Positions 35,084 to 46,776 are shown, numbered from the stretch's first letter. The stretch is DNA of 64,000 bases from Petrolisthes cinctipes (GCA_033782935.1 JAWQEG010001313.1:710001-774000); one strand, 5' to 3'. Notes: generated from the letters alone by a model not told the origin. A program made the numbers and translations.

Positions 35084-35536
35084 CAGTCGGCAAAAAAGGT
35101 TTCGTTACCATCCTTTTAACAGTGTGATGTAATGTTGGTAGGCCTGACTGGTGAGTCAGGTGTGGCGCGAGTGTCATATATACCTCAGTCACCCTCCCGG
35201 ACCCCTCAGTGTCTAATGGACAGGCAAGTAGGAATGACGTACTTTTACCCAGTGCTACTTTTTCTGGGTATTTCAAGGTTATTCTTGTTCTAAAATACTC
35301 AAACGTATTTCTCTATGTTTAATGATGAATAGTTAAATAGTAATAGTTCTTTAACACTCAAAATTTAATATAAAATCAGTTAAACTTTTGATATAAAAAG
35401 AAAGGGAATGCCATGTGCTAAGTTGTCATTGCCGCGGCCGCGAGGCAAAGGTGTTTAGACGGCGGAGTACCAACCCTGCCGCATATCGATGTTAAAATTA
35501 ACGTAGGGGTGGTAACGAAACTTTTTTTGCTGACTG
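35084..35536. mobile_element. TA-flanked MITE with about 27-base terminal repeats
   Basis: The left end is CAGTCGGCAAAAAAGGTTTC and the right end read inward is CAGTCAGCAAAAAAAGTTTC, followed in both by GTTACC. TA flanks each side. The 453-base interior has no transposase. It fits a Tc1/mariner-type non-autonomous element. Confidence 0.8.
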
Positions 35537-35559
35537 TACTTGGGAGTAAAGGTGACTTA

Positions 35560-35674
35560 AAACAACCACAAGCAAATATCCTACAACACTTTCCTTTCAT
35601 CATGGAAATAAATCAGTATCATATCAAAATAAAATCATACAACAAAACCTTGCGTCAACTCAACCTCTTCAATG

Positions 35675-35706
<32 letters not shown>

Positions 35707-35882
35707 CATTATAAGGTGTTGTAAAATATAATCATACAACAACACCTTACATCAACTCAACCCCCGCAATTATTATCATTATTATGAGGTGTTGCAAAAT
35801 CATACACGTGTTGTTCTTTATTACCTAGATATTTATTACCATGGAAGGAAAGTGTTGGTGGATATTTGATTGTGGCTGTACA
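35560..35882. mobile_element. MITE-X copy with duplicated interior
   Basis: The left end is ACAACCACAAGCAAATATCC and the right end GATTGTGGCTGTACA. The interior holds the CAACACCTTACATCAACTCA block in two versions and ATT arrays. Confidence 0.7.
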
Positions 35883-36014
35883 ACTGACCACAAGTATTCA
35901 TTCATACAAGCTGTTGGTTTCAAGATATCATAATAAACACAGAAGATGTAAGACAATAATAAAACTACAACACAACTTTATACTGAAGTGAATTGTATCC
36001 TTATAGGGGAAGTA

Positions 36015-36242
36015 CAGTGTTGGTAAATCTGGAGCAACTGAATCCTCCAAACTATTCCATGCAACAACATAACACCATTATTTTTGTTCATCTGGTCCTG
36101 TTGTTTCCAGGCATACTTTGGAGGAATCAAGGCACTCCAATGTAACCAAAGTGAATTACCTCTTTAATACTGTAGAATAATCTATGCTGTTTATGGAATA
36201 GTTTGAAGGAATCATTTACTCCAGATTTAAAACCCTACACTG
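36015..36242. mobile_element. CAGTGTTGG MITE with TA target
   Basis: Ends CAGTGTTGGTAAATCTGGAG and, read inward from the right, CAGTGTAGGGTTTTAAATCT; both continue with GATTCC/GAATCC, TCCAAACTATTCCAT-like blocks. TA flanks both ends. The interior contains an internal GGAGGAATCA inverted pair shared with IR3. Confidence 0.75.
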
Positions 36243-36290
36243 TACTACCCTCTTTAAATAATCTTAAATAATCCTAGTTAATTAAGTAAC

Positions 36291-36696
36291 TGTACAGCCA
36301 CAATCAAATATCCACCAACACTTTCCTTCCTTCGTAGTAATTATCTTGGTCATAAAAAACAACACATGTATGATTTTGCAACACCTCATAATAATAATAA
36401 TAATAATATTTGAGGGGTTTGAGGTGTTGTAAGGTGTTGTTGTATGATTATATCTTGCAGCACCTCATAATAATAATAATAATAATAATAATATTTGAGG
36501 GGGTTGAGTTGACGTAAGGTGTTGTTGTATGATTATATCTTGCAGCACCTCATAATAGTAATAATAATAATTATAATAATAATGATTGAGGGGGTTGAGT
36601 TGACGTAAGGTGTTGTATGATTATATTTTGATATGATACTGATTTATTTGCACGATGGAAGGAAAGTGTTGGAGGATATTTTATGGTGGTTATACA
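36291..36696. mobile_element. MITE-X copy with triplicated interior
   Basis: Starts TGTACAGCCACAATCAAATA. The CACCTCATAATAATA...GGTGTTGT block occurs three times, followed by GATGGAAGGAAAGTGTTGG. The right end has decayed to GGTGGTTATACA. Confidence 0.7.
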
Positions 36697-36781
36697 AGAA
36701 TAAGATTGACTTCACATATGATAATTATTCTCTATCTGGATACAAGAAAAATTAGAGAGAAAAAAAAATGTTGAGAAACTG

Positions 36782-36816
<35 letters not shown>

Positions 36817-37276
36817 ATAATAATGAATAATATACTTGAAAATTAAAATATTTCAAATTTAAAAACTATGAATACAATACAAATTAGAAAAAAAGTGTTC
36901 AGAAACTGACAAAAAAAAAAAAAAAAAAAAAAAATAATAATAATAATAATAATGAATAATCTACAATAAAAATATCTTCAAATTTAAAAAAAACTATGAA
37001 TAACATGCCAAGGGAATCAATGCACATACAAATTAATACATAAAGCAGGGAGAATTTATATTGAAGTTAGAATTTTAACAAGTAATAATTATATATCATT
37101 AGGCAGCTGTTGACATACAGACATACATACCAATAGCTGGAATAAACACTGTTGAAAAAGTGACAAATAAATAAAATAAAAAAACAAAGAATTATTTACA
37201 GTGTCTTTTAATCAATGAAGAAGACAAAGGAGTCAATAATAATAATAATAATAATAATAAAAATAATAATAATAAA

Positions 37277-37309
<33 letters not shown>

Positions 37310-37335
37310 GAAAATAATATTGTTAAAAATAATAC

Positions 37336-37411
<76 letters not shown>

Positions 37412-37429
37412 TATTATTATTATAATGAA

Positions 37430-37473
<44 letters not shown>

Positions 37474-37530
37474 AAATAATAATATTAAAAATAATAATAA
37501 CAATAATAATAATAATAATGAAAATAATAA
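36782..37530. repeat. Poly-A tracts and AAT microsatellites
   Basis: Two A runs (36785-36813 and 36912-36933) sit in a duplicated context: a near-identical GAGAAACTGGC or CAGAAACTGAC word precedes each run, and an AAT stretch with GAATAATNTAC follows. AAT arrays with occasional AAAAT fill 37232-37530. An isoleucine-repeat open frame here is an artefact. Confidence 0.9.
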
Positions 37531-37615
37531 AGTTGTATCACCAGTATAAGAAGTGAGTTTTATTTTCATGACAAATCAACAAACATATTTCTGATCATTT
37601 TTTTCTGTTATTTCA

Positions 37616-37617
<2 letters not shown>

Positions 37618-37694
<77 letters not shown>
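37618..37694. repeat. GA microsatellite
   Basis: About 38 uninterrupted GA units, followed by a T run at 37733-37752. Confidence 0.95.
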
Positions 37695-37698
<4 letters not shown>

Positions 37699-37811
37699 CT
37701 ATCCTTTTTTTCGTCTGAGAGAGACCATCAATTTTTTTTTTTTTTTTTTTTTACATACTCTGAGTGAATTAATTGCACTCCAAAATATCAAAAGCATATT
37801 ACTGTAATCCC

Positions 37812-38042
37812 TTAAGGGGGTGCGGGAATAGAGGGGGGGGGGAGCTTGGGGGGTTTTAGGGGGTGCGCGAGTAGGGGGGAAGGTTAGGGGGGTGCGGGAA
37901 TATCGGACAGTCTTTCTACCCACCCCAAACCTTTCCCCCTATTCCCGTACCCCCCTAAACCCCCCCCCCAAGCCCGTCCCCTACTCCCGCACCCCCCTAA
38001 CCCCCCCTCCAAGCCCGTCCCCCTATTCCCACACCCCCTTAA
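37812..38042. mobile_element. G-rich hairpin element P2, TTAA-bordered
   Basis: Begins TTAAGGGGGTGCGGGAATAG and ends CACCCCCTTAA. The G-rich half holds about three GGGTGCGGG units; the C-rich half holds CCCCTATTCCCGTACCCCCC and CTACTCCCGCACCCC units. The central joint reads TCTTTCTACCCACCCC, also seen in P3. Confidence 0.75.
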
Positions 38043-38107
38043 GGAACCCTGTGTGTGATGTAGTCAGAAAATTGGAGGTAAATGAGTCCTTCAAATATTG
38101 CTACGAA

Positions 38108-38340
38108 ACACACACACACACACACATACACACACAAACACACACCCACACACACACACCCACACACATACTCACACACACATACTCACACACACACACA
38201 CACATACACTCACAAACACACACCCACACACACACACCCACACACATACTCACACACAAACACACACATACACACACAAACACACACCCACACACACACC
38301 CACACACATACTCACACACACACACACACACACACACACC
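38108..38340. repeat. Complex CA repeat
   Basis: ACAC runs with CAAACAC, CCCACAC and CATACTCACAC interruptions, arranged in higher-order repeats. Thr/His frames through it are artefacts. Confidence 0.93.
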
Positions 38341-38719
38341 TATATGGAAGGAGCTTGTTTGTTTCGTGGCATGGTCAGGAGGAATCAGAAGCCTCCAATT
38401 TTCATACACGATCACAGGGTCCTTAAACGCTCCCCCCTCCCCCCATGTCTGTCTACAAGTTATGCCCCTCCCCCTCTCCCCCCTGTCTGTCTACAAGTTA
38501 CGTGTGTGTGTGTGTGTGTGTGACTGTATGTGTGTGTGTGTCTCTGTGTGTGTGTTCTTACCTATTTGTATCTTTACAGGATTGAGTCAAGCTCGTAAGT
38601 AATGTCCCGTATATTAAATAAAATCCTATTATCATATTTTTCTTTAATTAAAGTTATGTATGGTTTTGACACACATCATGATTTTCTTCTTATGGATGGT
38701 AATTTGTTCCATGTATGTA

Positions 38720-38824
38720 TGTGTGTGTGTGTGTGTGTGTTATGAAAGGCGGCCGGCAGGCATACTAAGAAAAAACACCTCACCCTCTCTCTCTCTGTCA
38801 TAATCTCACACACACACACACACA

Positions 38825-38883
<59 letters not shown>

Positions 38884-38923
38884 TCACCCCCCCCTCTCTC
38901 TCTCTCTCTCATAATCACACACA

Positions 38924-38970
<47 letters not shown>

Positions 38971-38973
38971 TTA

Positions 38974-39005
<32 letters not shown>

Positions 39006-39056
39006 ATTTCCCCTCATTTCTCCCTCCTTCCCTCTCCCCTCTCTATTTCATTTTCC

Positions 39057-39089
<33 letters not shown>

Positions 39090-39090
39090 G
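38720..39090. repeat. GT, CA and CT microsatellites
   Basis: GT at 38719-38739, CA at 38807-38826, then CT tracts separated by CATAATCACCCCCC or CATAATTACCCCCC and a final CT block near 39061-39089. Confidence 0.93.
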
Positions 39091-39600
39091 TCTTTGGAAT
39101 AACATCGTGTAATTTCCGTAGACTTAAATTCATCTTTATCACGTTCCATCCACACACACACACCACAACCAAAAATATGGGTTTTTGGAATAGGTAAAAA
39201 TTTTTGTCGAATCCCACATTTGACCTATGGATGTGCAAGATTAGGTCATATGAGTGGGTTAATGAGCAAGGGGGGCTAAATTTTCTCCAATTTTCTCTAC
39301 GATGCACCGTTTTTGAGTTATGGCCACTTTTTTTGAAATTTTTTTGAACCGGTTTTTGACCATGAAGATCTATATGGATTTGGATGAAATTTGGTATGGA
39401 AGTACAATTGGTAAATTGGGCGAGACGAATTTTTTATTTTTTCTCTATGACCCTCTGTTCAAAAGTTATGTCAATTTTCGTGTCTCAAAAAACGGACCAA
39501 ATTATGACAATGATAATAATAATGTTCAAGGATTAATTAATGTTTGAACATGAATAATATCTAATACCGAACACTCACTCACACAACAAACAACAAAATT
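39091..39600. other. No gene recognised
   Basis: T-rich text such as TTTTTGAGTTATGGCCAC and CATGAAGATCTATATGGATT; a 75-residue open frame at 39320-39547 has no recognisable domain. It could be an old dispersed repeat. Confidence 0.4.
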
Positions 39601-39614
39601 AATGTCACTCAAGT

Positions 39615-39677
39615 GTGTGTGTGTGTGTGTGTTGCTATGTGAGTAACGTATGTCTATTCGCATATATTTATGAATGA

Positions 39678-39717
<40 letters not shown>

Positions 39718-39895
39718 CGTAGGCCTATGTGCGTGTGCATTCGTATATTCTCATGACTGTGTGTGTGTGTGTATGTAACGTAGGCCTATGTGTGTGCATT
39801 CGTATATTCTCATGACTGTGTGTGTGTGTGTGTGTAACGTAGGCGTATGTGTGTCTGTATTCGTATATTCTCATAATTGTGTGTTTGTGTCTCTC
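39615..39895. repeat. GT-based minisatellite of about 65 bases
   Basis: The unit GTAACGTAGGC-TATGTG, then GCATTCGTATATTCTCATGA, then a GT run is repeated about four times with decay toward the left. Confidence 0.8.
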
Positions 39896-40340
39896 TTTCA
39901 GTTATTCCTGTGTTCATTGCATAAAAAATATATATAATTTATAATGTCAAGTTAGTATGAGGACTGGAGTAAAAACCAGCAAGGTGAATATCCAATAACT
40001 CTTACTCTAACTACACTCCTTTCCAACTTTGACATAAAATCTCAAAGTCTTTTTTACCTTAAACTTTACTACACACTCATCACCCAATCACTGATCATAT
40101 CAGATGATTCAGATCTATAGAAACTCTGCTTTTCCATCAGAGCTCAACCTCTTACCTCTTCAACTAGACTCCATTTCAGACTTTACTCCAACTTTTACTA
40201 AACTACTCAGACTATCCCCTACTTCCGCACCCCCCTAACCCCCCCCCCCAAGCCTGTCCCCCTATTCCCGCACTCCTAGGTTAGGGTTATCGTATTTCAT
40301 AAAAGGTATTTAAGTCAGCTGTTAAATTTCTCATTCCTTC
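39896..40340. other. No gene recognised
   Basis: AT-rich text with C-rich debris at 40214-40268 that matches the C-rich half of the P elements (CTACTTCCGCACCCCCCTAA, CCAAGCCTGTCCCCC), probably a truncated member. Confidence 0.5.
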
Positions 40341-40342
40341 CC

Positions 40343-40655
40343 TTTCTTCTACCACCCTTCCCATTATCTTTCCAACCCTTCCCATTCTTTCTCCAACCAT
40401 TCCCATTCTCTTTCCAACCCTTCCCATTCTTTCTCCAACCCTTCCCATTCTCTTTTCAACCCTTCACATTCTTTCTCCAATCCTTCCCATTCTTCTTCTA
40501 ACCTTCCCATTCTTCCGTCAACCCTTCCCATTCTTCGTTCAACCCTTCCCATTCTCTTTCCAACCCTTCCCATTCTTCGTTCAACCCTTCCCATTCTTCC
40601 TTCAATCCTTCCCATTCTTTCTCCAATCTTTCCCATTTTCTCAGCCAGGGAGAAT
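40343..40655. repeat. 21-base minisatellite encoding heptads
   Basis: About 14 to 16 units of type CAACCCTTCCCATTCTTTCTC. On the minus strand the 21-base period gives an open frame (40364-40702) of seven-residue repeats, RMGRVER and EWEGLEK. No promoter or homologue was recognised, so coding is doubtful. Confidence 0.8.
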
Positions 40656-40827
40656 AGGAAAAAGATGGACCTAATTAAAATTTCCGAAAATTTGACATCC
40701 ACTTGTTATCCAAATTATAATAAACCGAGACATTGACGAGTGTGTAAACTATGATATTTGGGTTTGTTGTTGTACTATAAGATTATACAAACCATATAAC
40801 ACGTGTTAGACTCGTAATGAGCTAATA

Positions 40828-41001
40828 TTAAGGGGGTGCGGGAAGGGGGGGGGGGTTAGGGGGGTGCGGGAATAGTTTACAGCAGGCTTTCTACCCACCC
40901 CAAGCCTGTCCCCATATTCCCGCACCCCCCAACCCTGTCCCCCTATTCCCGCTCCCCCAGTCCTTCCCCCAAGCCTGTCCCCTACGCCCGCACCCCCTTA
41001 A
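40828..41001. mobile_element. G-rich hairpin element P3, TTAA-bordered
   Basis: Begins TTAAGGGGGTGCGGG and ends GCACCCCCTTAA, shorter than P1 and P2. The C-rich half has three units with CCAAGCCTGTCCCC or AACCCTGTCCCCC. It lies about 60 bases before the LINE-B array. Confidence 0.75.
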
Positions 41002-41062
41002 CACTAAAAATAATGTCATTCGGTTATAGCCAATCAGCGATAATCTTAAGTATTGATTTTTT

Positions 41063-41123
41063 GAGGTGGGCCAATCAGAGCGAGTTATAATAAGCGCTTA
41101 ATTTGAACTGTTATTATGAGAGA

Positions 41124-41124
<1 letters not shown>
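41063..41124. repeat. 62-base target duplication, copy 1 of 5
   Basis: Starts GAGGTGGGCCAATCAGAGCG and ends TTATTATGAGAGAG, with an AAGCGCTT palindrome inside. The same 62 bases lie at every unit border and at both outer edges of the LINE-B array. Confidence 0.93.
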
Positions 41125-41167
<43 letters not shown>

Positions 41168-41404
41168 TTTATTCCACAGGAGGTGGTTATTCTTTTACAT
41201 TGTACACAAAAACTAAAGGTTACTTAATGCTCAGACAGGATGATAATTATACTCTATACATGGTTTACATAAAAGAAGGCGGTAAAATAGTTCTGTATAC
41301 ACAGACTTACATTCTTATACACAATTATATACATAATGAATGAAAATCAATGAATATTATAAATAAATTTCATACCGTAGTATACATCATTATCTAAAAC
41401 CTAA

Positions 41405-44288
41405 CTAGCTATAAGATTGGCTCAACAGCAAGTTTTTAATAAGAGTTTTGAAAGTGTTAATACTGTTTGTTAATTTAATATGTGAAGGGAGTGAGTTCCA
41501 TAATTTAGGTCCTCTGACAGCTAGATTATTACCTCCCATATCTGTTCTACACTTGGGGACATATAACATATTCTGTTGCCTTGTTATGGCAGTGACAGTT
41601 TCCCTAACTGTTGGAAAATTTTGTAAGGTGTTTGGGTAAATTTTGTTCATGTATTTATACATTGTGAGAAGCGTATCATATACAATTTTGTTCTTGATAT
41701 CGAGCCAATTAAGTTCTTTTAATATAGGGGTAACATGGTCAAACTTTTTTGATCTACCTTCGGCAACTTTCGCCGCATAATTTTGCATTTTTTGTACCCT
41801 TGCTATTTGTGTTTTATTTGCTGTGCCCCATATTACAATACAATAATTAATCAAACTTAACACCAAAGACTGCACCACAATTGTTCTTGTATCTTTATCT
41901 AGATTATCCTTTATTCTATTGATGAATATCAGGGTACCAAATGCCTTTTTCCTCATTTCATCTATATGGATGTCAAAATTCATAAAATTGTCAAAATATA
42001 CTCCAAGATTTTTAACATAATTAGAAGGTACAATATTATCATTACTATCATTACTACCACTATTATCGTTCGGTTTTAGTGTGGTGTTATTCGGAATTCT
42101 AGAAAGTAATTGCCTAGAACCAATAAATATACATTGTGTTTTTTTGTCATTCATTAACAACCCATTTTTTATGAAGTATTTTTTAGCATCTCTTATGGTT
42201 TCTTCGGCTCTTACTATCAAGTTATCTAAATTATCTATTGTGTCACTGTGGAGAAACTGAGTGTCATCGGCATATTGAACCAATGAGCAATTATTTAATT
42301 TGTCCTTCATATCATTAACAAATATGTTAAAAAGGATAGGACCTAATATAGAACCTTGGGGTACTCCAAAAGAAATATTTAATTATGAAGATAATATATT
42401 GTTAAGGCGTACTGATTGCGATCTTCCTTTAAGATAGTCTGAGAACCAAAATGAATTTACCTTGATTATTGTTAGTTTATTAAGTAGGGTATTATGGTCT
42501 ACACTATCGAATGCCTTGGAAAGATCGCATAAGGTTAAAAGTGAAATGTGTTTCTTATCTATGTTACAATATAATTGATTAGCTATAACGCTGAGAGCCG
42601 TCTCTGTTGATAGATGTGGTCGGAACCCATGTTGACTAATAGATAGAAGATTATTTACCTCAAGATAGGTTGATAATTGATTGGCAACAAGTTTTTCAAG
42701 TATCTTCGAGAGGATTGGTAGCAAGGAAATGGGGCGGTAGTTGCTAGCCTTGCTTCTATCACCGCTTTTAAAGAGAGGAGTGACAATAGCATGTTTCCAC
42801 AATTTAGGGAAAATACCAGTAACAATTGAAGTATTGATAATAGTGGTAATGTAAGGAATAATTACTGGCAAGGAATCCTTGATATATTTCAATGACATAT
42901 TATCACACCCAAATGAACTAGAGTTATTTAAATTCTTTACTGTAAGGATAACATCATGAATATCAACAGGATGAGGACGAAAGTAAGATGACGTATGATT
43001 ATTAGATATATCGGTAGGTATATCATGATTTGTGTTATTGTTAAGAGAAGCTCTGGTGGTCTCAAAAGTTGTTTTTCCAACACTAGAAAAAAAGGAATTA
43101 AATTGATCAGCGGTAGGTATGTCATCACTATTGGATGATATATTAGAGCTAGATTTAGGGGGGACTAACGATTTTACAATTTTCCAAGTAGAGGCAATAT
43201 TGCTGGATTTATGAAGTTCATTCTGAAAATGATCTTTCTTATTCTTATAGATTAAGTTTTGTACCTGTTTTTTTTAGATTATTATATTTGTTTTGCAATG
43301 TGGTATCCAATCTATTTGCTTTTAAATTATCCTGTGCGACCTTCTTTTCTTTAATTAACTCCTTTGTATGTGTATTAATCCAGGGAGCAGGTGGTCTTGT
43401 AATTTTGCGGGTGACTAGTGGGGCACACTGATGCAGACAACTAGTTAATACCAAAGTCAGTATCTCCACCTGCTTGTTAACATCGTCAGTACTATATATT
43501 AAACTTAGATCATTAATATTTTGTAGAATTTTATCGCAAAGAAAATCAGAATTATAATTTTTTAGATCACGAAACGTCTTTATTTCTGGAGTAAATTTAG
43601 GCTTAGTTATATTTATGGTGGTGGTGATAAGTTCGTGATCAGCAATTGGGTGGGGGATGACATCTGATGGTAGGACTAGGTCTGGTTTGTTAGTAATGAT
43701 TACATCTAATAAACTGGATGATGTAGATGTAATACGGGTGGCTTTGTTTACGAGTTGTGATAATTTACTACTTTTGATTATATGATATAGTTTTTTTTTT
43801 TTCTGAAAGAGATCATCATTCATATCACCTAGGATAAAAACAGGTTTATTATGCATTAAAATGTTTTGTATAGCATTAGAAATATAGTCAAATGTTTCAG
43901 AGGGTGCCTTGGGGTGTCTATATAAGCATCCTATTATAACAGAGGGTAATTTTCTACATTGAACTCGTACCCAAATATCTTCTACACCATTTTGTTCTTC
44001 AAGATAAATGTTAATTACAGTTGTATTAAGTGTTTGTTTTACATATATGCAAACTCCCCCACCACGGCCTTTGTCTTTTCTGAATACATTATAATTAGGT
44101 ATGTTAACATGGGTGTCAGTAGTGAGTGTTGACAACCATGTTTCACTTATACATAATATATCCATACCTCTATCTTCTACAAGTAACCTTATCTCTTCTA
44201 TACTGCTCAAGACAGATTGAGCATTTAAATGCTCAATAGTTAGGGAGTCCTTTATATTACGATCGGCGACATCTTCCTTGCCATTTTC
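41405..44288 (-). pseudogene. LINE-B copy 1 ORF2: endonuclease and RT, broken
   Basis: The endonuclease starts in frame right after the ORF1 stop (IEHLNAQSVLSSIEEIRLLV). It keeps CISETWL (metal-binding Glu), GGGVCIYVKQ, VIIGCLYRHP, FILGDMND (Asp/Asn pair), LLDVIITN and ADHELITT (catalytic His). The frame breaks in an A8 run at about 43270; one A fewer would continue it as a linker (IYKNKKDHFQNELHKSSNIA). RT blocks are SNYRPISLLPILSKILEKLV, QHGFRPHLSTETAL, LCDLSKAFDSVDH and QYADDTQFL (catalytic YADD). A CAA to TAA change stops the RT near 42382. The end is RGPKLWNSLPSHI. Unlike copies 2 to 4 the endonuclease has no frameshift. It cannot make active ORF2 protein as it stands. Confidence 0.88.
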
Positions 44289-46282
44289 CTAGTAATTAAA
44301 ATATGTACATAGTTTGCTTTTATGACCCAAATTTTGGCAATTACTACACCTTACTTTGTGATCCCACCGACAATTTTTACGTATGTGGTTGGTCTCCCCG
44401 CAGTTGTAACATCTACCACGTGTTGTGGGTAACTGTGTGGGTGGGGGGAGAGGGGGGTAGTCCTGGTTGTAGTTGTCCCCCCTTATGACTTTATGGTCGA
44501 ACCTGCAGTTGTTTTGGGTGTGGTTCGTCTCACCACAGTTATAACATGCCCCTTTCCTGTGTGGCCTTGATTGTGGTGGTGGTGGTGGTGTAGAGCCATG
44601 GGTGTGGGGGTGGTGGTGGGGGTGGGGCTGGCCTGTAGTCCATCCATGAGAAAGGTGCGGTTGAGAGTTGTCGTGATGGGAGGTGAAGGTCTTTGTCAGG
44701 TAATGAGGAAGGGTGCTCCTCCCCTCACCAGGTGCAGTCAGGTCACTGCCGCGCCATCCGTGGTTTCCGTGTGGGGGGGAATGGTGGGGAGGATTATTGT
44801 AGCGTGGGGCGGGTCTGTAGGTGTGACCTGGTCCGCCTCGGCGTCGCCCAACCCTTCTCCACCCGTCGCTGTCCATCTGCTGATGTACTGAGGGGGTAGA
44901 GGAGTGGCCAGGTGTCCTCTGTATTTGTTTGTTTGAAAGTCTTCGAGTGTTGTGTGACTGGATATGTTTCCTTAGATTTTCTTTGTTAATGCGTCCATGG
45001 AGAGGTGTGCACTGTTCAGCCATGGCACGAAGTAGTCTTGTGGCACCAAGTCTGATTAGTATGGAGCCTTGGTGTTCACCATGGGCGTGGTAACAAGCCT
45101 CATCAATGTCCCCATTCCCCAGTCTGAATACTGGGTCGGGCTTTATAATGGAGATACCATTTTCACTGCTCCATTTTTGTAGGTGTTCATTGAAGTCGTT
45201 GATCTTTGCCTGCAGTGTGTCGCTCTGCAAGCTAGGCACCAGCTGACTCACATAGATGTCCATGTTTTCATTTTTCACTTTTAGTTCACTTATTAGAGCT
45301 CCGAGGTTATCTAGGGCTGCTGTGTACTCGGAACCTTCGAGAATGTCAAAGAGGCCAGCGTATATTATGCAGGTGGTGGGAGTCCAAGATAGTTTTTCTT
45401 TCACCCAGCAGCTCATTAGGTCATAGTTTGCCTCAGCTAAGGTTCTAACACTCCAGCTCTCTGATAGGTCTGACATTTGGATGTTACTGAGATTTATGTC
45501 ACCAAGAATGAGATGTTTATGTATAAGAGACTCGTGATCAGGTTGTGGTGATTGACGCACATCACTTGTACTACCTGCTTGTATATTTTCACTCACTTTT
45601 TCTCCATATCACTGATACGGTGGCTTAGGTTAGTTATCAGGCTTGCCGTATTTCTAAACTCATTATTTTGGGTTATCGCTGGGTCAGAATCACTGTGTCG
45701 TCTTCCACCTACAGTCTCTTCAAGTCTTGCAAGACGGGCATTCAAATAGTGGAAGCACGTATTCATTTTTTTTATTTCCTCATATGTATGTTTGATTTCA
45801 CAATTCTTTATTTCGAACAACTCGTACATTTTCCTTATTTCACACTCCAGTCGATTGTGATTCACTATTGATTCCTCACTATCATTACTAGCGGTTGAGT
45901 TATTGTTGTGTGAAGTTGCACTGTTGCGCTCACTGCACTGAGATACTGCACTAATGGGTTCACTGCAGGGATGTACACTGTCACCTTCGCTATTAAGAGA
46001 CACAGAACTTACTTGTTCACTAGATGGGGAGTTAACACTGCTGTCTTCACTGGATGATGGTGTGTTGCATGATGAAGGAGCTCCGTCTCTGTGATGTGCC
46101 ATTATCTTATCCACGAGTTGGTCTTTATTGGCCCATACATTTGTTAGACCAATATTGCGGCAACGTTTCTGCAGTTGTAATTTGGTGAGGTTGTAGAGAT
46201 ATTCTTTCGTAGGGTTTTCCATGGAAGGCTCACCTGTGACTTCCTCACATGTTGCTGCAGGTACAGCGGTAGACGAAGCCAT
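44289..46282 (-). pseudogene. LINE-B copy 1 ORF1, frameshifted
   Basis: Same protein as copy 4 (described at 60438-62405), but an A5 instead of A6 run near 45596 splits it into 229 and 435 residues. The 3' half is intact and ends with three CCHC knuckles: CYNCGETNHTQNNC, CYNCGETNHIRKNC and CSNCQNLGHKSKLC. It stops at a TAG that is in the same frame as ORF2. Confidence 0.88.
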
Positions 46283-46419
46283 GTTGCTTGCTGATGTTGG
46301 TATTGCAGCACTAGCCTACATTAAACGCTCACACGTATGCAGTATTTTGTATTACTCTCTGTGTATGGGGATAGCTCGGCCAGCGCGGCGCGGAGCGGCT
46401 GCGACTTCACTCTATGCAG

Positions 46420-46449
<30 letters not shown>

Positions 46450-46457
<8 letters not shown>

Positions 46458-46511
46458 CCAATCAGAGCGAGTTATAATAAGCGCTTAATTTGAACTGTTA
46501 TTATGAGAGAG
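46450..46511. repeat. 62-base target duplication, copy 2 of 5
   Basis: Same sequence as 41063-41124. Confidence 0.93.
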
Positions 46512-46776
46512 TAATAATAATAATAATAATAATAATAATTTTATTCCACAGGAGGTGGTTATTCTTTTACATTGTACACAAAAACTAAAGGTTACTTAAT
46601 GCTCAGACAGGATGATAATTATACTCTATACATGGTTTACATAAAAGAAGGCGGTAAAATAGTTCTGTATACACAGACTTACATTCTTATACACAATTAT
46701 ATACATAATGAATGAAAATCAATGAATATTATAAATAAATTTCATACCGTAGTATACATCATTATCTAAAACCTAA

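Larger units (their letters stand above)
41125..46449 (-). mobile_element. LINE-B copy 1 (CR1/L2-like non-LTR retrotransposon)
   Basis: Reads right to left. A CT microsatellite starts the 5' UTR, followed by GACCTGCATAGAG and a GC-rich stretch, ORF1, ORF2 and a 3' UTR with GGAATAAAA just before an ATT-type tail (44 bases here, longer than in copies 2 to 4). The ORF2 C-terminus has the WNSLP motif common in CR1/L2-group LINEs. This copy has an intact endonuclease frame but a broken ORF1 and a nonsense codon in the RT. Confidence 0.92.

Noticed and set aside
37215..37556. Open frame of isoleucine repeats
   Set aside because: Translation of an AAT microsatellite.
38082..38523. Thr/His-repeat and Cys/Val-repeat open frames
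   Set aside because: They come from the CA/GT microsatellite and have no other content.
42937..43128. 63-residue hydrophobic frame between LINE-B endonuclease and RT, present in all copies
   Set aside because: It overlaps the in-phase linker that leads into the RT in another frame, so it is a shadow and not a membrane protein.
44571..44891. Plus-strand Gly/Val/Trp-rich frames opposite LINE-B ORF1 (and copies)
   Set aside because: Shadows of the His/Pro-rich coding region; no homology of their own.
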